From a bacterium (GTDB taxonomy: Bacteria > Verrucomicrobiota > Verrucomicrobiia > Limisphaerales > UBA11358), in contig JAKALA010000002.1 in the NCBI GenBank assembly GCA_021813325.1, positions 116,161 to 180,160 of the forward strand: DNA of 64,000 bases, in the 5' to 3' direction. The translations under genes were made by a program, and so were the position numbers. Positions 44,174-52,575 of this stretch are shown here, piece by piece; position 1 is the first letter of the stretch; each line of letters opens with the position of its first letter. The notes under the pieces were generated by a model. It did not search any database. It worked only from the letters and a program-made list of their open reading frames with translations, and was not told where the DNA came from.

Positions 44174-45787
44174 TTATTGTTCGGCGCCGCGCCCGTTGTT
44201 CATCCAATTACGGATGGCCTGGGTCATGTTGGCGGGATTTTCTTTGATGAGCCGATTCAGCACATCGACCGTGACCACGCCGGGTTGAGGTTCAAAGCTG
44301 GGTTCAGCTAAACGTGCGGGCTGACCATTGCCGTTGCGGCTGCCATTCATCAAACGGCCCACCGGAATCCCGATGGGGATTTCCTGCACCGGGGTGCGTT
44401 TGAAGAGGCGCAACAGAAAGAGCAGGGCGAGCAGGCCCAGGGCCGGATAGGTCAGACTGCGGGCGAGGTTCCACCAGTAATCCTGTTTTTGCTGTTTTTC
44501 GAGTTCCTGGGTGATTTCGGTGGCAAACTGGTCGTTGAAGGGAAGTTCTTCCAAAGCGATGGTGTCGCCACGCGTGGGGTCAATGCCCACCGCGTTGGAA
44601 ACAATGCCGCGCAGCTTGGCGATTTCCTCGGGGGTGCGGGGCAAAACCTTGCGGTCGGCGCCGGTGCCTTCGGTTTTGGCGGCAATGGTGACGGAGGCCG
44701 AAAGATGTTTGATGCCGCCGGCGGTTTGCACCACGCTGCTGGTGGATTTGCCGACTTCATACTCTATCGTGGAAGTGGTCTTGTGATTGGTGGTGCTGTT
44801 GACGGGGCTGTTCGCGGCCGTGGTCGTGTTGGTGCTGGTGTTGGCGCTGATGCCGGCGGGCATGGTGTTTTCCGACGTGGTGGTGTCGGTGTTTTCATCG
44901 TTCTTGGTTTCGGTGCGCACCACCTGGCCGTCCGGGTCGTATTTTTCCTCGGTGTGCGTCTGCGTATCGTAATTAATTTCGGCGGCCACGCGCACCACGG
45001 CCTGGCCCGGTCCCAGAACCTTTTCCAGCATGTCCTGCGCTTTTTTCGCCAGATATTGTTCCAGGTTGCGGCGGGCGGCGAGCTGGCCGCCGCTGAGGCC
45101 GGCCACAGAGTCGTCATCGGCGTTTTCCGACAGCACATTGCCGAGGTTGTCCACCACACTGACATGATTGGGTTTCAATCCTTCCACGGAATTGGCCACC
45201 AGGAAGCGGATGGAATTAATGGACTCGGCTTGCAGTTCGGAATTGCCGCGGACATGCACAAAAACCGACGCGGTGGGGTATTTGTCTTTATCCAGCAACA
45301 AGCGGTTTTCGGGGATGACGATCATCACGCGCGCCGATTCCACTTCGTTGATCTGGCTGATGGTGCGGGCCAGTTCACCCTGGACGGCACGGATGTAATT
45401 GGCCCGTTGAACGAAGTCGGAAATGCCGAAGTTGGGTTTGTCGAAGATTTCAAAGCCCACGCCGTCGCCCTTGGGAATGCCGCGTCCGGCCAGTTGCATG
45501 CGCATGGTGTAAACCTTGTCCTGCGGCACCAGAATGGAGCCGCCGCCGCTGCCGACTTTATAGGACACCTTGGCATCATTCAAAGCGGCGATAACCTTGG
45601 ACGCCTCGCTGTCCGAAAGCCCGCCGTAGAGCAAACCGTAATCCGTGTGCGAGGACCAAAAGACCAAGGCGCTCAGTCCGGCCACCAGCACGAAGGTGGC
45701 GGCGGCCGCGCTGAATCGCTGGCTGGGGCCCAGCTGGCTCCAGATGTTGCGCAACTGCTCAAATAATTTTGAAAGATTTTGGTTCAT
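44174..45787 (-). CDS. fliF: Flagellar MS-ring protein FliF
   Basis: 537 residues. First membrane helix at about 27-47 (AAATFVLVAGLSALVFW), YscJ/FliF domain with LYGGLSDSEASKVIAALNDA and ISQINEVESARVMIVIPENR, a low-complexity Asn/Thr stretch near 300-330, second helix at about 437-460 (YPALGLLALLFLLRLF), and the C-terminal FliG-binding tail TQAIRNWMNNG. FliF forms the MS-ring in the inner membrane and nucleates assembly. Confidence 0.97.
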   Translation of the reverse strand: MNQNLSKLFEQLRNIWSQLGPSQRFSAAAATFVLVAGLSALVFWSSHTDYGLLYGGLSDSEASKVIAALNDAKVSYKVGSGGGSILVPQDKVYTMRMQLAGRGIPKGDGVGFEIFDKPNFGISDFVQRANYIRAVQGELARTISQINEVESARVMIVIPENRLLLDKDKYPTASVFVHVRGNSELQAESINSIRFLVANSVEGLKPNHVSVVDNLGNVLSENADDDSVAGLSGGQLAARRNLEQYLAKKAQDMLEKVLGPGQAVVRVAAEINYDTQTHTEEKYDPDGQVVRTETKNDENTDTTTSENTMPAGISANTSTNTTTAANSPVNSTTNHKTTSTIEYEVGKSTSSVVQTAGGIKHLSASVTIAAKTEGTGADRKVLPRTPEEIAKLRGIVSNAVGIDPTRGDTIALEELPFNDQFATEITQELEKQQKQDYWWNLARSLTYPALGLLALLFLLRLFKRTPVQEIPIGIPVGRLMNGSRNGNGQPARLAEPSFEPQPGVVTVDVLNRLIKENPANMTQAIRNWMNNGRGAEQ

Positions 45788-45797
45788 TTAAAATTCC

Positions 45798-46154
45798 TTA
45801 AATTTGCATCCGCATGATTTCCTGATAGGACTCCAGGAGCTTGTTGCGGACTTCCACCATGAGCTGGAAGGAAACGCTGGCTTCTTCCATGGCGATGACC
45901 GCCTGATGCAGCGGGACTTTTTGGCCGCTTTGCAGCGCATTCACCGTTTGCGAGGCGTTGAGCTGCTGGGCATTGATGTCCGAGACCATCTGCCCGAGCA
46001 TCGAAGAAAACGAACTCGTGGGCGACTGGGCCGCCCCCAATTCACTGGCCTTGCCGGCCGCCGTGGCGGATGGCAGGGGCGTGGCATTCGGCATCAAGTC
46101 CACCCGCGGCATGAAGCCGGGCATGGCTGCTTGGATTCCCGAAAGCGGTGACAT
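45798..46154 (-). CDS. fliE: Flagellar hook-basal body complex protein FliE
   Basis: 118 residues, the normal FliE size. The C-terminal region with FSSMLGQMVSDINAQQLNAS and HQAVIAMEEASVSFQLMVEV, ending LLESYQEIMRMQI, is diagnostic. FliE joins the MS-ring to the rod and is the first rod protein exported. It lies between flgC and fliF. Confidence 0.95.
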   Translation of the reverse strand: MSPLSGIQAAMPGFMPRVDLMPNATPLPSATAAGKASELGAAQSPTSSFSSMLGQMVSDINAQQLNASQTVNALQSGQKVPLHQAVIAMEEASVSFQLMVEVRNKLLESYQEIMRMQI

Positions 46155-46177
46155 GGTCAGGAGTGGTTAAAATTAGC

Positions 46178-46606
46178 TCAGTGCCGGCCCATCGCGAGCG
46201 TTTGCATGGCCATGGAGCGGGAGTTTTTGACCACGGCCAGATTGGCTTCAAACGTGCGCGAGGCTGAAATCAAATCGGCCATTTCCTCGTGAATGTTGAT
46301 GTTGGGCATGGAGACCATGCCGCGGGCATCGGCGTCGGGATGGCCGGGATCGTAAATCTGGATCGGATCACGCTTGTCCGTCTCAATCCGTGCCACGCGC
46401 AGCGTGGGCAAGGCGTTGGAATTGTCGCTGTTCATCGCTTGTTGGAGGGCGTTTTCGAAAACGACGACCTGGCGTTGATAAGGTTTTCCGTCGATCCCGC
46501 GCGTGGTGTTGACGTTGGCAATGTTCTGCGAAATGACGTCGAGGCGCGTCTGTTCGGCCTGCAACGCGGCGGTGGTGTTTTGAATGCCGGAAAGGATTTG
46601 GATCAT
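46178..46606 (-). CDS. flgC: Flagellar proximal rod protein FlgC
   Basis: 142 residues: LDVISQNIANVNTTRGIDGK at the N-terminus, VARIETDKRDPIQIYDPGHP in the middle, and VSMPNINIHEEMADLISASR near the end, the FlgC pattern. The family NTTG motif reads NTTRG. It forms the proximal rod with FlgB and FlgF and starts 5 bases after flgB. Confidence 0.95.
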   Translation of the reverse strand: MIQILSGIQNTTAALQAEQTRLDVISQNIANVNTTRGIDGKPYQRQVVVFENALQQAMNSDNSNALPTLRVARIETDKRDPIQIYDPGHPDADARGMVSMPNINIHEEMADLISASRTFEANLAVVKNSRSMAMQTLAMGRH

Positions 46607-46611
46607 AGGTT

Positions 46612-46992
46612 TCAGGATTTACCGGTGATGGCCAGGCGCATGCGGGCGAGCAGGTTGCTCACCAGCTCGGTTTCCATCGCGTGCGCCACGCCATTTTGAT
46701 TGAGTTGCATCAATTCATTTTCCAGATGAACCGTGTTGCCGTCGCGTCCGCTGGGAATCGCCGTCATGTCGGGGGCGAGGGTGGGTTTAAGGGACGCGAT
46801 TTCCTGCGAGTTGCCTGCGCCGCACGCCTTTTCCAATTGCGATTGAAAGTTGGGGGCCAGATCAACCCGGCGATAACCCGGGGTTTCCAGGTTGGCGATG
46901 TTGTTGGCAATGGCTTCCTGCCGCAAAGAGATCGCGTCGAGCGATTTTTTCGCGGCCAAATAGCCAGGTTGGTTGAACAGTGCTTCGATCAT
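46612..46992 (-). CDS. flgB: Flagellar proximal rod protein FlgB
   Basis: 126 residues from the ATG at 46992, chosen because GGAAAG precedes it by 7 bases and MIEALFNQPGYLAAKKSLDA is the family start. AIANNIANLETPGYRRVDLA and LENELMQLNQNGVAHAMETE are FlgB signatures. It is the first gene of the 20-gene operon ending at flhB. A sigma-54 type element lies 23 bases upstream. Confidence 0.96.
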   Translation of the reverse strand: MIEALFNQPGYLAAKKSLDAISLRQEAIANNIANLETPGYRRVDLAPNFQSQLEKACGAGNSQEIASLKPTLAPDMTAIPSGRDGNTVHLENELMQLNQNGVAHAMETELVSNLLARMRLAITGKS

Positions 46993-47014
46993 GACAACTT
47001 TCCGATGCAGGTTT

Positions 47015-47030
47015 AGCAACGACAATGCCA
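47015..47030 (-). promoter_or_regulatory. Sigma-54 type promoter of the flgB-flhB operon
   Basis: Minus strand TGGCATTGTCGTTGCT followed by AAAC; exact GG-N10-GC spacing and a near-perfect -12 TTGC. The GC is 23 bases before the flgB ATG, leaving about 12 bases of leader with a ribosome-binding site. The sigma-54 activator gene lies just upstream. Confidence 0.8.
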
Positions 47031-47438
47031 TCCTGAAAAAACCTTCAGAAACCGGCCTTTTTTGAGACAGGGAGGAGTTAGCTGGGAAAATGTTTCCGGC
47101 AGAGCAGAGGAACTAGGCAACTGTTGACTGGTGCGGGCCGATGCCGGCGGGAAATGCCGGATGCTTGGCAATGGTCTTGAATCTAAAAGCCGCTGTTGAG
47201 ATTAACCGTGAACCACGCGAAACATCCGAACCGTGGGTTTACTTTCGTTTATCCCGTCACAATGCGATCACCTGACTGATGAATGCAACGCTTTTTCCTG
47301 CCGCTTCTTTTTCGCGTATTTTGCGTCTTTCGCGGTTTCCATTGCGGCATCTGGGTTAAACATGAGGGTTTCGTTCCCCAAAAGGCAAAACACCTCGCCC
47401 CTGAAAACATCGGGAGAGGCGTTCAAGCCAAGATTCGC
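47031..47438. other. Intergenic region upstream of flgB with REP-like inverted pair
   Basis: No gene seen. Two related arms face each other: AACCACGCGAAACATCC (47211-47227) and TTTTGCGTCTTTCGCGGTT (47319-47338 region, within TTCGCGTATTTTGCG from 47311). Such CGCGAAA-rich pairs look like palindromic intergenic repeats. Activator-binding sites for the NtrC-type regulator would be expected here but I cannot define one. Confidence 0.5.
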
Positions 47439-48839
47439 TTACTCGGGAAGCGTGCTTTTGGTTTCGTCCGATTTAGGCGATGTGCCGTTATATTCGTGGA
47501 GCTTGTTCCGCAGCGTGCGGATGCTGACATCCAAAATCTTCGCCGCGTGCGTGCGGTTGCCTTTGCAGCGTTCCAAGGCGCCGAAAATATGGCGTTTTTC
47601 CAGTTCGGCAAGGGTATGGAATGAACCGTCGCCGACGGCTCCTGCGGAATCGGAACCGGGCGCATTTTGATCGTCAGAACCCAGGCCGAGATGGTCTGGT
47701 TCCAGCATGCCGCTGTCTTCGCAAAGGATGACCGCGCGTTCGATGACGTTCTGCAATTCCCGAACATTTCCGGGCCAGGAATGATTTTTCAACGCGTTTA
47801 CGGCGCCGTCGGTCAGGCCTTTGACGTTTACGCCATGTTTGCGGCTGAACCGGCGCATGAATTCCTCGGCGAGGTGGGGCACGTCTTCGATGCGTTCGCG
47901 CAGGGCGGGCACGCGAATGGGGACCACGCTCAAGCGAAAGAACAAATCCTGGCGGAATTCTTTTTTCTCCACGCTTTGTTCCAGATTGCGGTTGGTGGTG
48001 GCGATGACGCGGACATCCACCTTGATGGTGCGGTTGCCGCCGACACGCTCGAGTTCGCGTTCCTGGAGCACCCGCAGCAGCTTGGCCTGGACGCTCGGGG
48101 AGACTTCGCTGATTTCGTCCAGCAAAATGGTGCCGCCATGGGCGAGTTCAAAGCGTCCTTCGCGCTTGTTCAATGCGCCGGTAAACGCGCCGCGCTCATG
48201 GCCGAAAAATTCGCTTTCGATCAAATTTTCCGGAATGGCCGCGCAATTCACGCGGATAAATGGCGCGGCGGATCGGGAGCTTTCCCGATAAATGGCGCGG
48301 GCGACGAGTTCCTTGCCGGTGCCGCTTTCGCCCTGAATGAGCACGGTGGCCTGGGTGCGGGCCACTTTGCGAATCAGTTGGCGGAGATTTTCCATGGCCG
48401 GGCTGCGCCCCAGCAGATCGTATTCGCTATCGCTGGTTTCCTGGCTCAGGTAGCGGTTGACGTTGAGAAGCTGGGTGAATTCCTCGGCTTTGCGCAGTGT
48501 GACTTCGATTTGCTCGTTGGAAAACGGCTTGATGAGGTAGTCAAACGCCCCGTTTTTCATGCAGTCCACGGCGGATTCCACCGAGCCAAAGCCGGTCATC
48601 ATGACGACCAGGGGCTTTTGGGGGCGCGACTGGATTTGCTTCAATAAATCAGTGCCATCGCCGTCCGGCAGCCGGACATCCACGAAAACCACATCGAAAT
48701 TATCCCGGCTCAGATAGTCTTGTGCGTCGGCGATGGTTTCGGCGGCGGCCACATCGTAATGCCGTCGGCGCAGGTAGGTTTCCAGATTTTTGCGAACGAT
48801 GGCATCGTCTTCCAATACAACTATTTTTTCGATGGACAT
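47439..48839 (-). CDS. NtrC-family sigma-54-dependent response regulator (FleR/FlrC/FlgR-like)
   Basis: 466 residues. Receiver domain 1-120 with phosphoacceptor D54 (VVFVDVRLPDG) and K in DYLIKPF. AAA+ domain about 140-375 with Walker A (VLIQGESGTGKELVARAIYR), the sigma-54 contact loop GAFTGA, and Walker B GGTILLDEIS. C-terminal Fis-type helix-turn-helix (GNRTHAAKILDVSIRTLRNK). It activates sigma-54 promoters, and sigma-54 sites precede five flagellar units here, including flgB next door. No histidine kinase gene is adjacent. It lies 70 bases after the FlgN-like gene. Confidence 0.93.
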   Translation of the reverse strand: MSIEKIVVLEDDAIVRKNLETYLRRRHYDVAAAETIADAQDYLSRDNFDVVFVDVRLPDGDGTDLLKQIQSRPQKPLVVMMTGFGSVESAVDCMKNGAFDYLIKPFSNEQIEVTLRKAEEFTQLLNVNRYLSQETSDSEYDLLGRSPAMENLRQLIRKVARTQATVLIQGESGTGKELVARAIYRESSRSAAPFIRVNCAAIPENLIESEFFGHERGAFTGALNKREGRFELAHGGTILLDEISEVSPSVQAKLLRVLQERELERVGGNRTIKVDVRVIATTNRNLEQSVEKKEFRQDLFFRLSVVPIRVPALRERIEDVPHLAEEFMRRFSRKHGVNVKGLTDGAVNALKNHSWPGNVRELQNVIERAVILCEDSGMLEPDHLGLGSDDQNAPGSDSAGAVGDGSFHTLAELEKRHIFGALERCKGNRTHAAKILDVSIRTLRNKLHEYNGTSPKSDETKSTLPE

Positions 48840-48909
48840 ACGTCAGTTCGAATGTGGATTTTTCCGCCCCAAGACTGGCAGACCTGCGAACCAACTGCAA
48901 ACAATCAAT

Positions 48910-49368
48910 TCAGCCGTTCCCTGGACGTCCACCCGGATGATTGGCGTATTGCTGGTATAATCCGGCGACAAAATGCGGCCGTTGCGCGGCGGCCGGCGGA
49001 AGATGGGTTGCCGGCACCAGGCCCAATTTCAACAAAGCCTGTTGATTTTCGCGGTCGAGCGAGAGGATTTTCATCACCAGACTTTGAATGTTCTGAAACA
49101 TGGCCTTGATTTCCTCGGAATGCCCGCCCGGCTTGCTGGAAGGATGCCAGACCTGCCGGCGTTTTCTCAGGTTCACCAGGGTGGATTCCAATTCGGGGAG
49201 CAGATGTTTTCTCAGCTCGTAAAATTCCGAGGGTTGGTAATTTTGCGGCGTGGCCAGGGCCTGGTTTTCACGTGTGACCAGGGCCAGCACATCATTGCAC
49301 AGCGCGGTAAAGCCCCGTAAATCGAGTTCCAAACCGACGTTGGTTTCCGGTGTTGGCAAAGGATTCAT
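48910..49368 (-). CDS. FlgN/FliT-like helical protein
   Basis: 152 residues, helical. CNDVLALVTRENQALATPQN then YELRKHLLPELESTLVNLRK and MKILSLDRENQQALLKLG follow the FlgN plan of two long helices with a conserved Leu/Asn-rich end. The tail is disordered and ends in Gly/Pro. It overlaps the TPR gene stop by four bases and precedes the flagellar regulator. Likely a second export chaperone, perhaps for flagellin or FliD, which are not in this window. The assignment rests on pattern and context. Confidence 0.5.
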   Translation of the reverse strand: MNPLPTPETNVGLELDLRGFTALCNDVLALVTRENQALATPQNYQPSEFYELRKHLLPELESTLVNLRKRRQVWHPSSKPGGHSEEIKAMFQNIQSLVMKILSLDRENQQALLKLGLVPATHLPPAAAQRPHFVAGLYQQYANHPGGRPGNG

Positions 49369-50726
49369 GGCGTGTTGGCGATGGCGGGAGCATTGGTGTC
49401 TGGAATGGCCGACTCCGCGCCGATTTTGGCCACGGCTTCCGCGGATTGTTCGGCCTTTTCACGCCAGCCCAAAAAATCCGCCCGCCAGCGGGCCATGGAA
49501 AACATGGCTTTTTGTCCCGGCGTGGCGTTGGTGCCCAGTTCGGCTTCATGCTTCAAAATGTTGCGATACGTATCCACGGCTTTTTGCGGTTGCATTAGTT
49601 TCTCGTAAGTCAGGCCAATTTGGTAATCCACCGGCAATTGCCAGCCTGGCGCGCTGTCAAGTTGCGCCAAATTGAGGTAAACTTCAAGCGCCCGGACATA
49701 GTCGCCCTCCTGGTAAAGCTGATTCGCGATTTCATTGCCGGCCCGTTGCTGCCAGTAGGCCCAGACTTCGGGGTGATCGAGGGTTTTTTCCTTTTGTTCT
49801 TTCAAGAGCAACAGCACTTGTTGAAGCGATTCATTGTTCTTGCCCAGTTGTTTCAAGGCTTGGGCCAGGTAAAAGCGCACTTCGGGCTGCTCGGGAGCGT
49901 TGGGATAATGGACCAGAAAATCCTCGGCTTGTGTGACGGCTTCCTGATTGCGATCGATGGCTTTCAACGAGCGAATCAGGCGGAATTGCGCCTGCGGCCG
50001 GTTCAGGGCCGGATGATTTTGTTTGAGCAGACGCGCGTAAAAATCCGCCGCATCGGCATACCGGCCCATCATGTAGTGCGTTTCGGCAATTTCAATCTGC
50101 GCCTCCAAAACGAGCGACGGATAATAGCCCGGATTGTCGTTTTGCAGCGACAAGGCGGCGGTCATGACCGCGTAAAACTTGGAAAGCGCCAGACTGTTCA
50201 GGCCCATTTGCCGGTAAATCTGGCCTTGATGCAGGTAAATTTCCGGAACGCGCGAATCCGTCGGCCAGCGCTCGATGAATTGCGAATAAATCGACTGGGC
50301 GCGGGGAAGATCGTCTTCCTGATGGACCACCACCGCCAGTTCCAGGAGCGCCTCCTGTTTGATTTTATCCGGCACGCTCTCGGCCAGCAAGGACACCAGC
50401 ATTGGTTCGGCCTGTTTGGGCTGGCTGGCCTTTTCCAAAAATTTCGCCATGGCCAGTTTGTCGTCATACTGAGCGTCGCTGGCGGTGTTGGTGATCGCGG
50501 CGTAATTGGTGTTCCAGACCGGCTGGTTGACCGGTAGCAGCGGCTGGGATTGCGCGTTCGGATTCAGCGGCGGCAAATCGGCGACGGTGTTTGAGGGCCA
50601 GGCGGCTTCGCTGGCGGACTGGGCCGGCAGATGGCCGCAGAGCACCGAGCAGAAAATCAGCAAAATAAACCAGCGGCCAACGCCGGTCTGGTGAAATGCC
50701 GCATACAATATTCGTTGGCTGCGCAT
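49365..50726 (-). CDS. Exported TPR-repeat protein in the flagellar regulator operon
   Basis: 453 residues. Signal peptide or anchor at 19-36 (WFILLIFCSVLCGHLPAQ), then a Pro/Asn-rich stretch, then about eight TPR-like repeats from residue 85 to 410, for example DDLPRAQSIYSQFIERWPTD, GRYADAADFYARLLKQNHPA and GDYVRALEVYLNLAQLDSAP. TPRs mediate protein contacts; being exported, these would act in the periplasm. Periplasmic TPR proteins such as PflA scaffold stators in Campylobacter, so a motor-associated role is possible, but homology is not shown. It starts 3 bases after the upstream gene. Confidence 0.75.
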   Translation of the reverse strand: MRSQRILYAAFHQTGVGRWFILLIFCSVLCGHLPAQSASEAAWPSNTVADLPPLNPNAQSQPLLPVNQPVWNTNYAAITNTASDAQYDDKLAMAKFLEKASQPKQAEPMLVSLLAESVPDKIKQEALLELAVVVHQEDDLPRAQSIYSQFIERWPTDSRVPEIYLHQGQIYRQMGLNSLALSKFYAVMTAALSLQNDNPGYYPSLVLEAQIEIAETHYMMGRYADAADFYARLLKQNHPALNRPQAQFRLIRSLKAIDRNQEAVTQAEDFLVHYPNAPEQPEVRFYLAQALKQLGKNNESLQQVLLLLKEQKEKTLDHPEVWAYWQQRAGNEIANQLYQEGDYVRALEVYLNLAQLDSAPGWQLPVDYQIGLTYEKLMQPQKAVDTYRNILKHEAELGTNATPGQKAMFSMARWRADFLGWREKAEQSAEAVAKIGAESAIPDTNAPAIANTP

Positions 50727-50729
50727 GAT

Positions 50730-51365
50730 CTATTCGACTTTGTAGGTGGCCCGGCTTTGAACGGGGGCGGGGGCTGTTGGCGGTATGAATGTGATGTTCA
50801 ACGGAACAACTACGCTCGCCGCGGACGAGTTTTTGCCTCCTTGGCGGGGCTTGAAGTATTCCGCCAAAATCTGCGGGGTCACTGGGGTCGATAAATCAAC
50901 CGATTGAACCGGCTGAACGAAATAATCGGACGAGGCGTCGCTTGCGGCGTCCGGATTCGCCGGTGCCGGGAGCGTCGCCGGAGGCGGATTGGATGCCGTG
51001 GCGACTTCCGCCGGGGCCGAAATCGGCGTCGGGACACGGTTGGTTTCCGGAGGGGTTATGGCCTTGGCCACCGTTTCAGGCGCGTTGGTTTCCGTCGCGT
51101 TGGTGGTGGTTTCCGCCGCCGGCTTGGATGAATTGGTTTCGGCCGCCGAGGCTATTTGCTGTCCGGCGGGCAACAACAATGGATCCCACTTGGCCAAAGC
51201 GCTGGGGTCGGTGGTTGGTTCGAAACGCATGGGCGCCGGACCGATGCTGGGAAGGTATGCGGTGAGGGCCGACGCCGAAGGCGGCCCCGCGAACACCAGG
51301 CAAAACCCCGTGATTAAAACGGCAAAAGGCTGCCATTTTAACCGGCCGATCCAATGGAATCGCAT
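50730..51365 (-). CDS. Exported Pro/Ala/Thr-rich protein, first gene of the regulator operon
   Basis: 211 residues from the ATG at 51365 (a GTG at 51374 is possible). Signal peptide WQPFAVLITGFCLVFAGPPS ending ASA. A short ordered part (LTAYLPSIGPAPMRFEPTTD) is followed by about 90 low-complexity residues and a C-terminal region with STPVTPQILAEYFKPRQGG and VVPLNITFIPPTAPAPVQSR. I do not recognise the family. Tight spacing to the TPR gene suggests the two exported proteins work together. A long disordered middle suits a periplasm-spanning linker. Confidence 0.65.
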   Translation of the reverse strand: MRFHWIGRLKWQPFAVLITGFCLVFAGPPSASALTAYLPSIGPAPMRFEPTTDPSALAKWDPLLLPAGQQIASAAETNSSKPAAETTTNATETNAPETVAKAITPPETNRVPTPISAPAEVATASNPPPATLPAPANPDAASDASSDYFVQPVQSVDLSTPVTPQILAEYFKPRQGGKNSSAASVVVPLNITFIPPTAPAPVQSRATYKVE

Positions 51366-51495
51366 GATTTTCACGCTGTTTAGCTCGAAGGATCATGCCA
51401 GCCAGGCCAAAGTCCTGGCCGTCAAGCATAACCCCACGTTCTCGTCTTCGGTAAAAGCGGCGGGGACTTAAATGGAATTTTCATCCCAAGAAGAT

Positions 51496-51522
51496 TTAAG
51501 TTTGCCCATCGGCTGCCGATAG
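51496..51522 (+). promoter_or_regulatory. Sigma-28 type promoter of the HDOD gene
   Basis: TTAAGTTT (51496-51503), 11-base spacer, GCCGATAG (51515-51522): seven of eight bases match at each element against TAAAGTTT-N11-GCCGATAA. Transcription would begin near 51529, which places the start codon of the next gene downstream at 51586. Confidence 0.65.
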
Positions 51523-51585
51523 TTGACCGAAGAAAATGGTGTTTCTGGAAAACCCCAACTGCCAAATTCATTTGTGGATATATTG

Positions 51586-52482
51586 ATGCTCGGAAAAATT
51601 AACAAATTGGATGCCAAAAACATCGAAAAGCAGCTTGCCCGGTGTCCGGCGCTGCCTTCGTTGAGCAGCATTAACAATGCGTTGCAGGGCTTGTTGCTTA
51701 CCGAGCAACGTTACACGGCCCAAATCGCGGAAATTATTCGTCGCGATCCCAGTTTGACCTCCCGCCTGTTGCGGCTGGTCAATTCAGTTTATTACGGCCT
51801 GTCCACCCCGGTAAACAGCATCGAAGAAGCGGTGTTTTATCTGGGGGTGCGCCAAATCCGCCAGTTGGCGATGGTTACGCCGGTGATTGAAGATTTTCAG
51901 CGGCTGACCCGGCAATGCACTTTTCCCTGGCGTGAATTTTGGCAGCACTGCATCGGCACGGCCATTCTGACCCGGGAAGTGACGGCCAGTGTGCATCATG
52001 CGTCGGATGAATCGGATTACGTGGCGGGCCTGGTGCATGATGTGGGCATCATTGTCATGGCTTGGACGTTTCCCGAGCATTTTGCGGAAATTCACCGGCT
52101 CGCCGCGCTGGCCACCCATGAACTGACTGAAATTGAGAACGAAGTTTTGGGCATGGATCACGCGGAATTGGGAGCCTTGTATATGGAGCGGCATCGGCTG
52201 CCGGAGTTGATGATCAATTCCGCCCGCCACCATCACCATCCGGAAAAGGCCGGTGATTACATGCCTATCGTGGCGGCGGTCCAGATTGCGGATCTCTTGC
52301 TGCGCAATGAGAAAATCGGTTTTAGCGGCGATTGCCTGCCGGTTACGCTGGAACAATGTTTTGGCGCTTCCGGCTGGAAAGTGCTGTTTCCCAACGCCAC
52401 GGATGGCGAAAACAATATTGCCCGGGCTTCCCTCACCCGCACGCTGGAAATGATTCCCAGCATGCTTGAAGGCCTGGTTTGA
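51586..52482 (+). CDS. HDOD domain protein
   Basis: 298 residues from the ATG at 51586. A longer frame from a TTG at 51523 would begin before the predicted transcript start. The HDOD domain spans about 20-220: CPALPSLSSINNALQGLLLT, IRRDPSLTSRLLRLVNSVYY, GVRQIRQLAMVTPVIEDF and an HD pair in GLVHDVGIIVMAW. HDOD proteins are output modules in signalling; some control flagellar genes in other bacteria. It is on the opposite strand to the genes on both sides and ends at a strong terminator. Confidence 0.88.
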   Translation: MLGKINKLDAKNIEKQLARCPALPSLSSINNALQGLLLTEQRYTAQIAEIIRRDPSLTSRLLRLVNSVYYGLSTPVNSIEEAVFYLGVRQIRQLAMVTPVIEDFQRLTRQCTFPWREFWQHCIGTAILTREVTASVHHASDESDYVAGLVHDVGIIVMAWTFPEHFAEIHRLAALATHELTEIENEVLGMDHAELGALYMERHRLPELMINSARHHHHPEKAGDYMPIVAAVQIADLLLRNEKIGFSGDCLPVTLEQCFGASGWKVLFPNATDGENNIARASLTRTLEMIPSMLEGLV

Positions 52483-52514
52483 TGCGCGTTCAATTCGCTT
52501 GCCCTATTTGCAGA

Positions 52515-52546
52515 AAAAAGCCGCGGCCAATTCACCGCGGCTTTTT
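52515..52546. terminator. Bidirectional intrinsic terminator
   Basis: AAAAAGCCGCGG (52515-52526) and CCGCGGCTTTTT (52535-52546), a perfect 12-base repeat with an 8-base loop. It separates the convergent HDOD gene (+) and the HDOD-CheX gene (-), and ends in T on both strands. Confidence 0.92.
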
Positions 52547-52575
52547 GATTTGAATGGTTAAACTGTTGGGGAAGG

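Noticed and set aside
51366..51400. TGGCAT followed by GCTAAAC upstream of the exported protein gene at 51365
   Set aside because: The parts resemble the sigma-54 sites, but GG and GC are 13 bases apart instead of ten.
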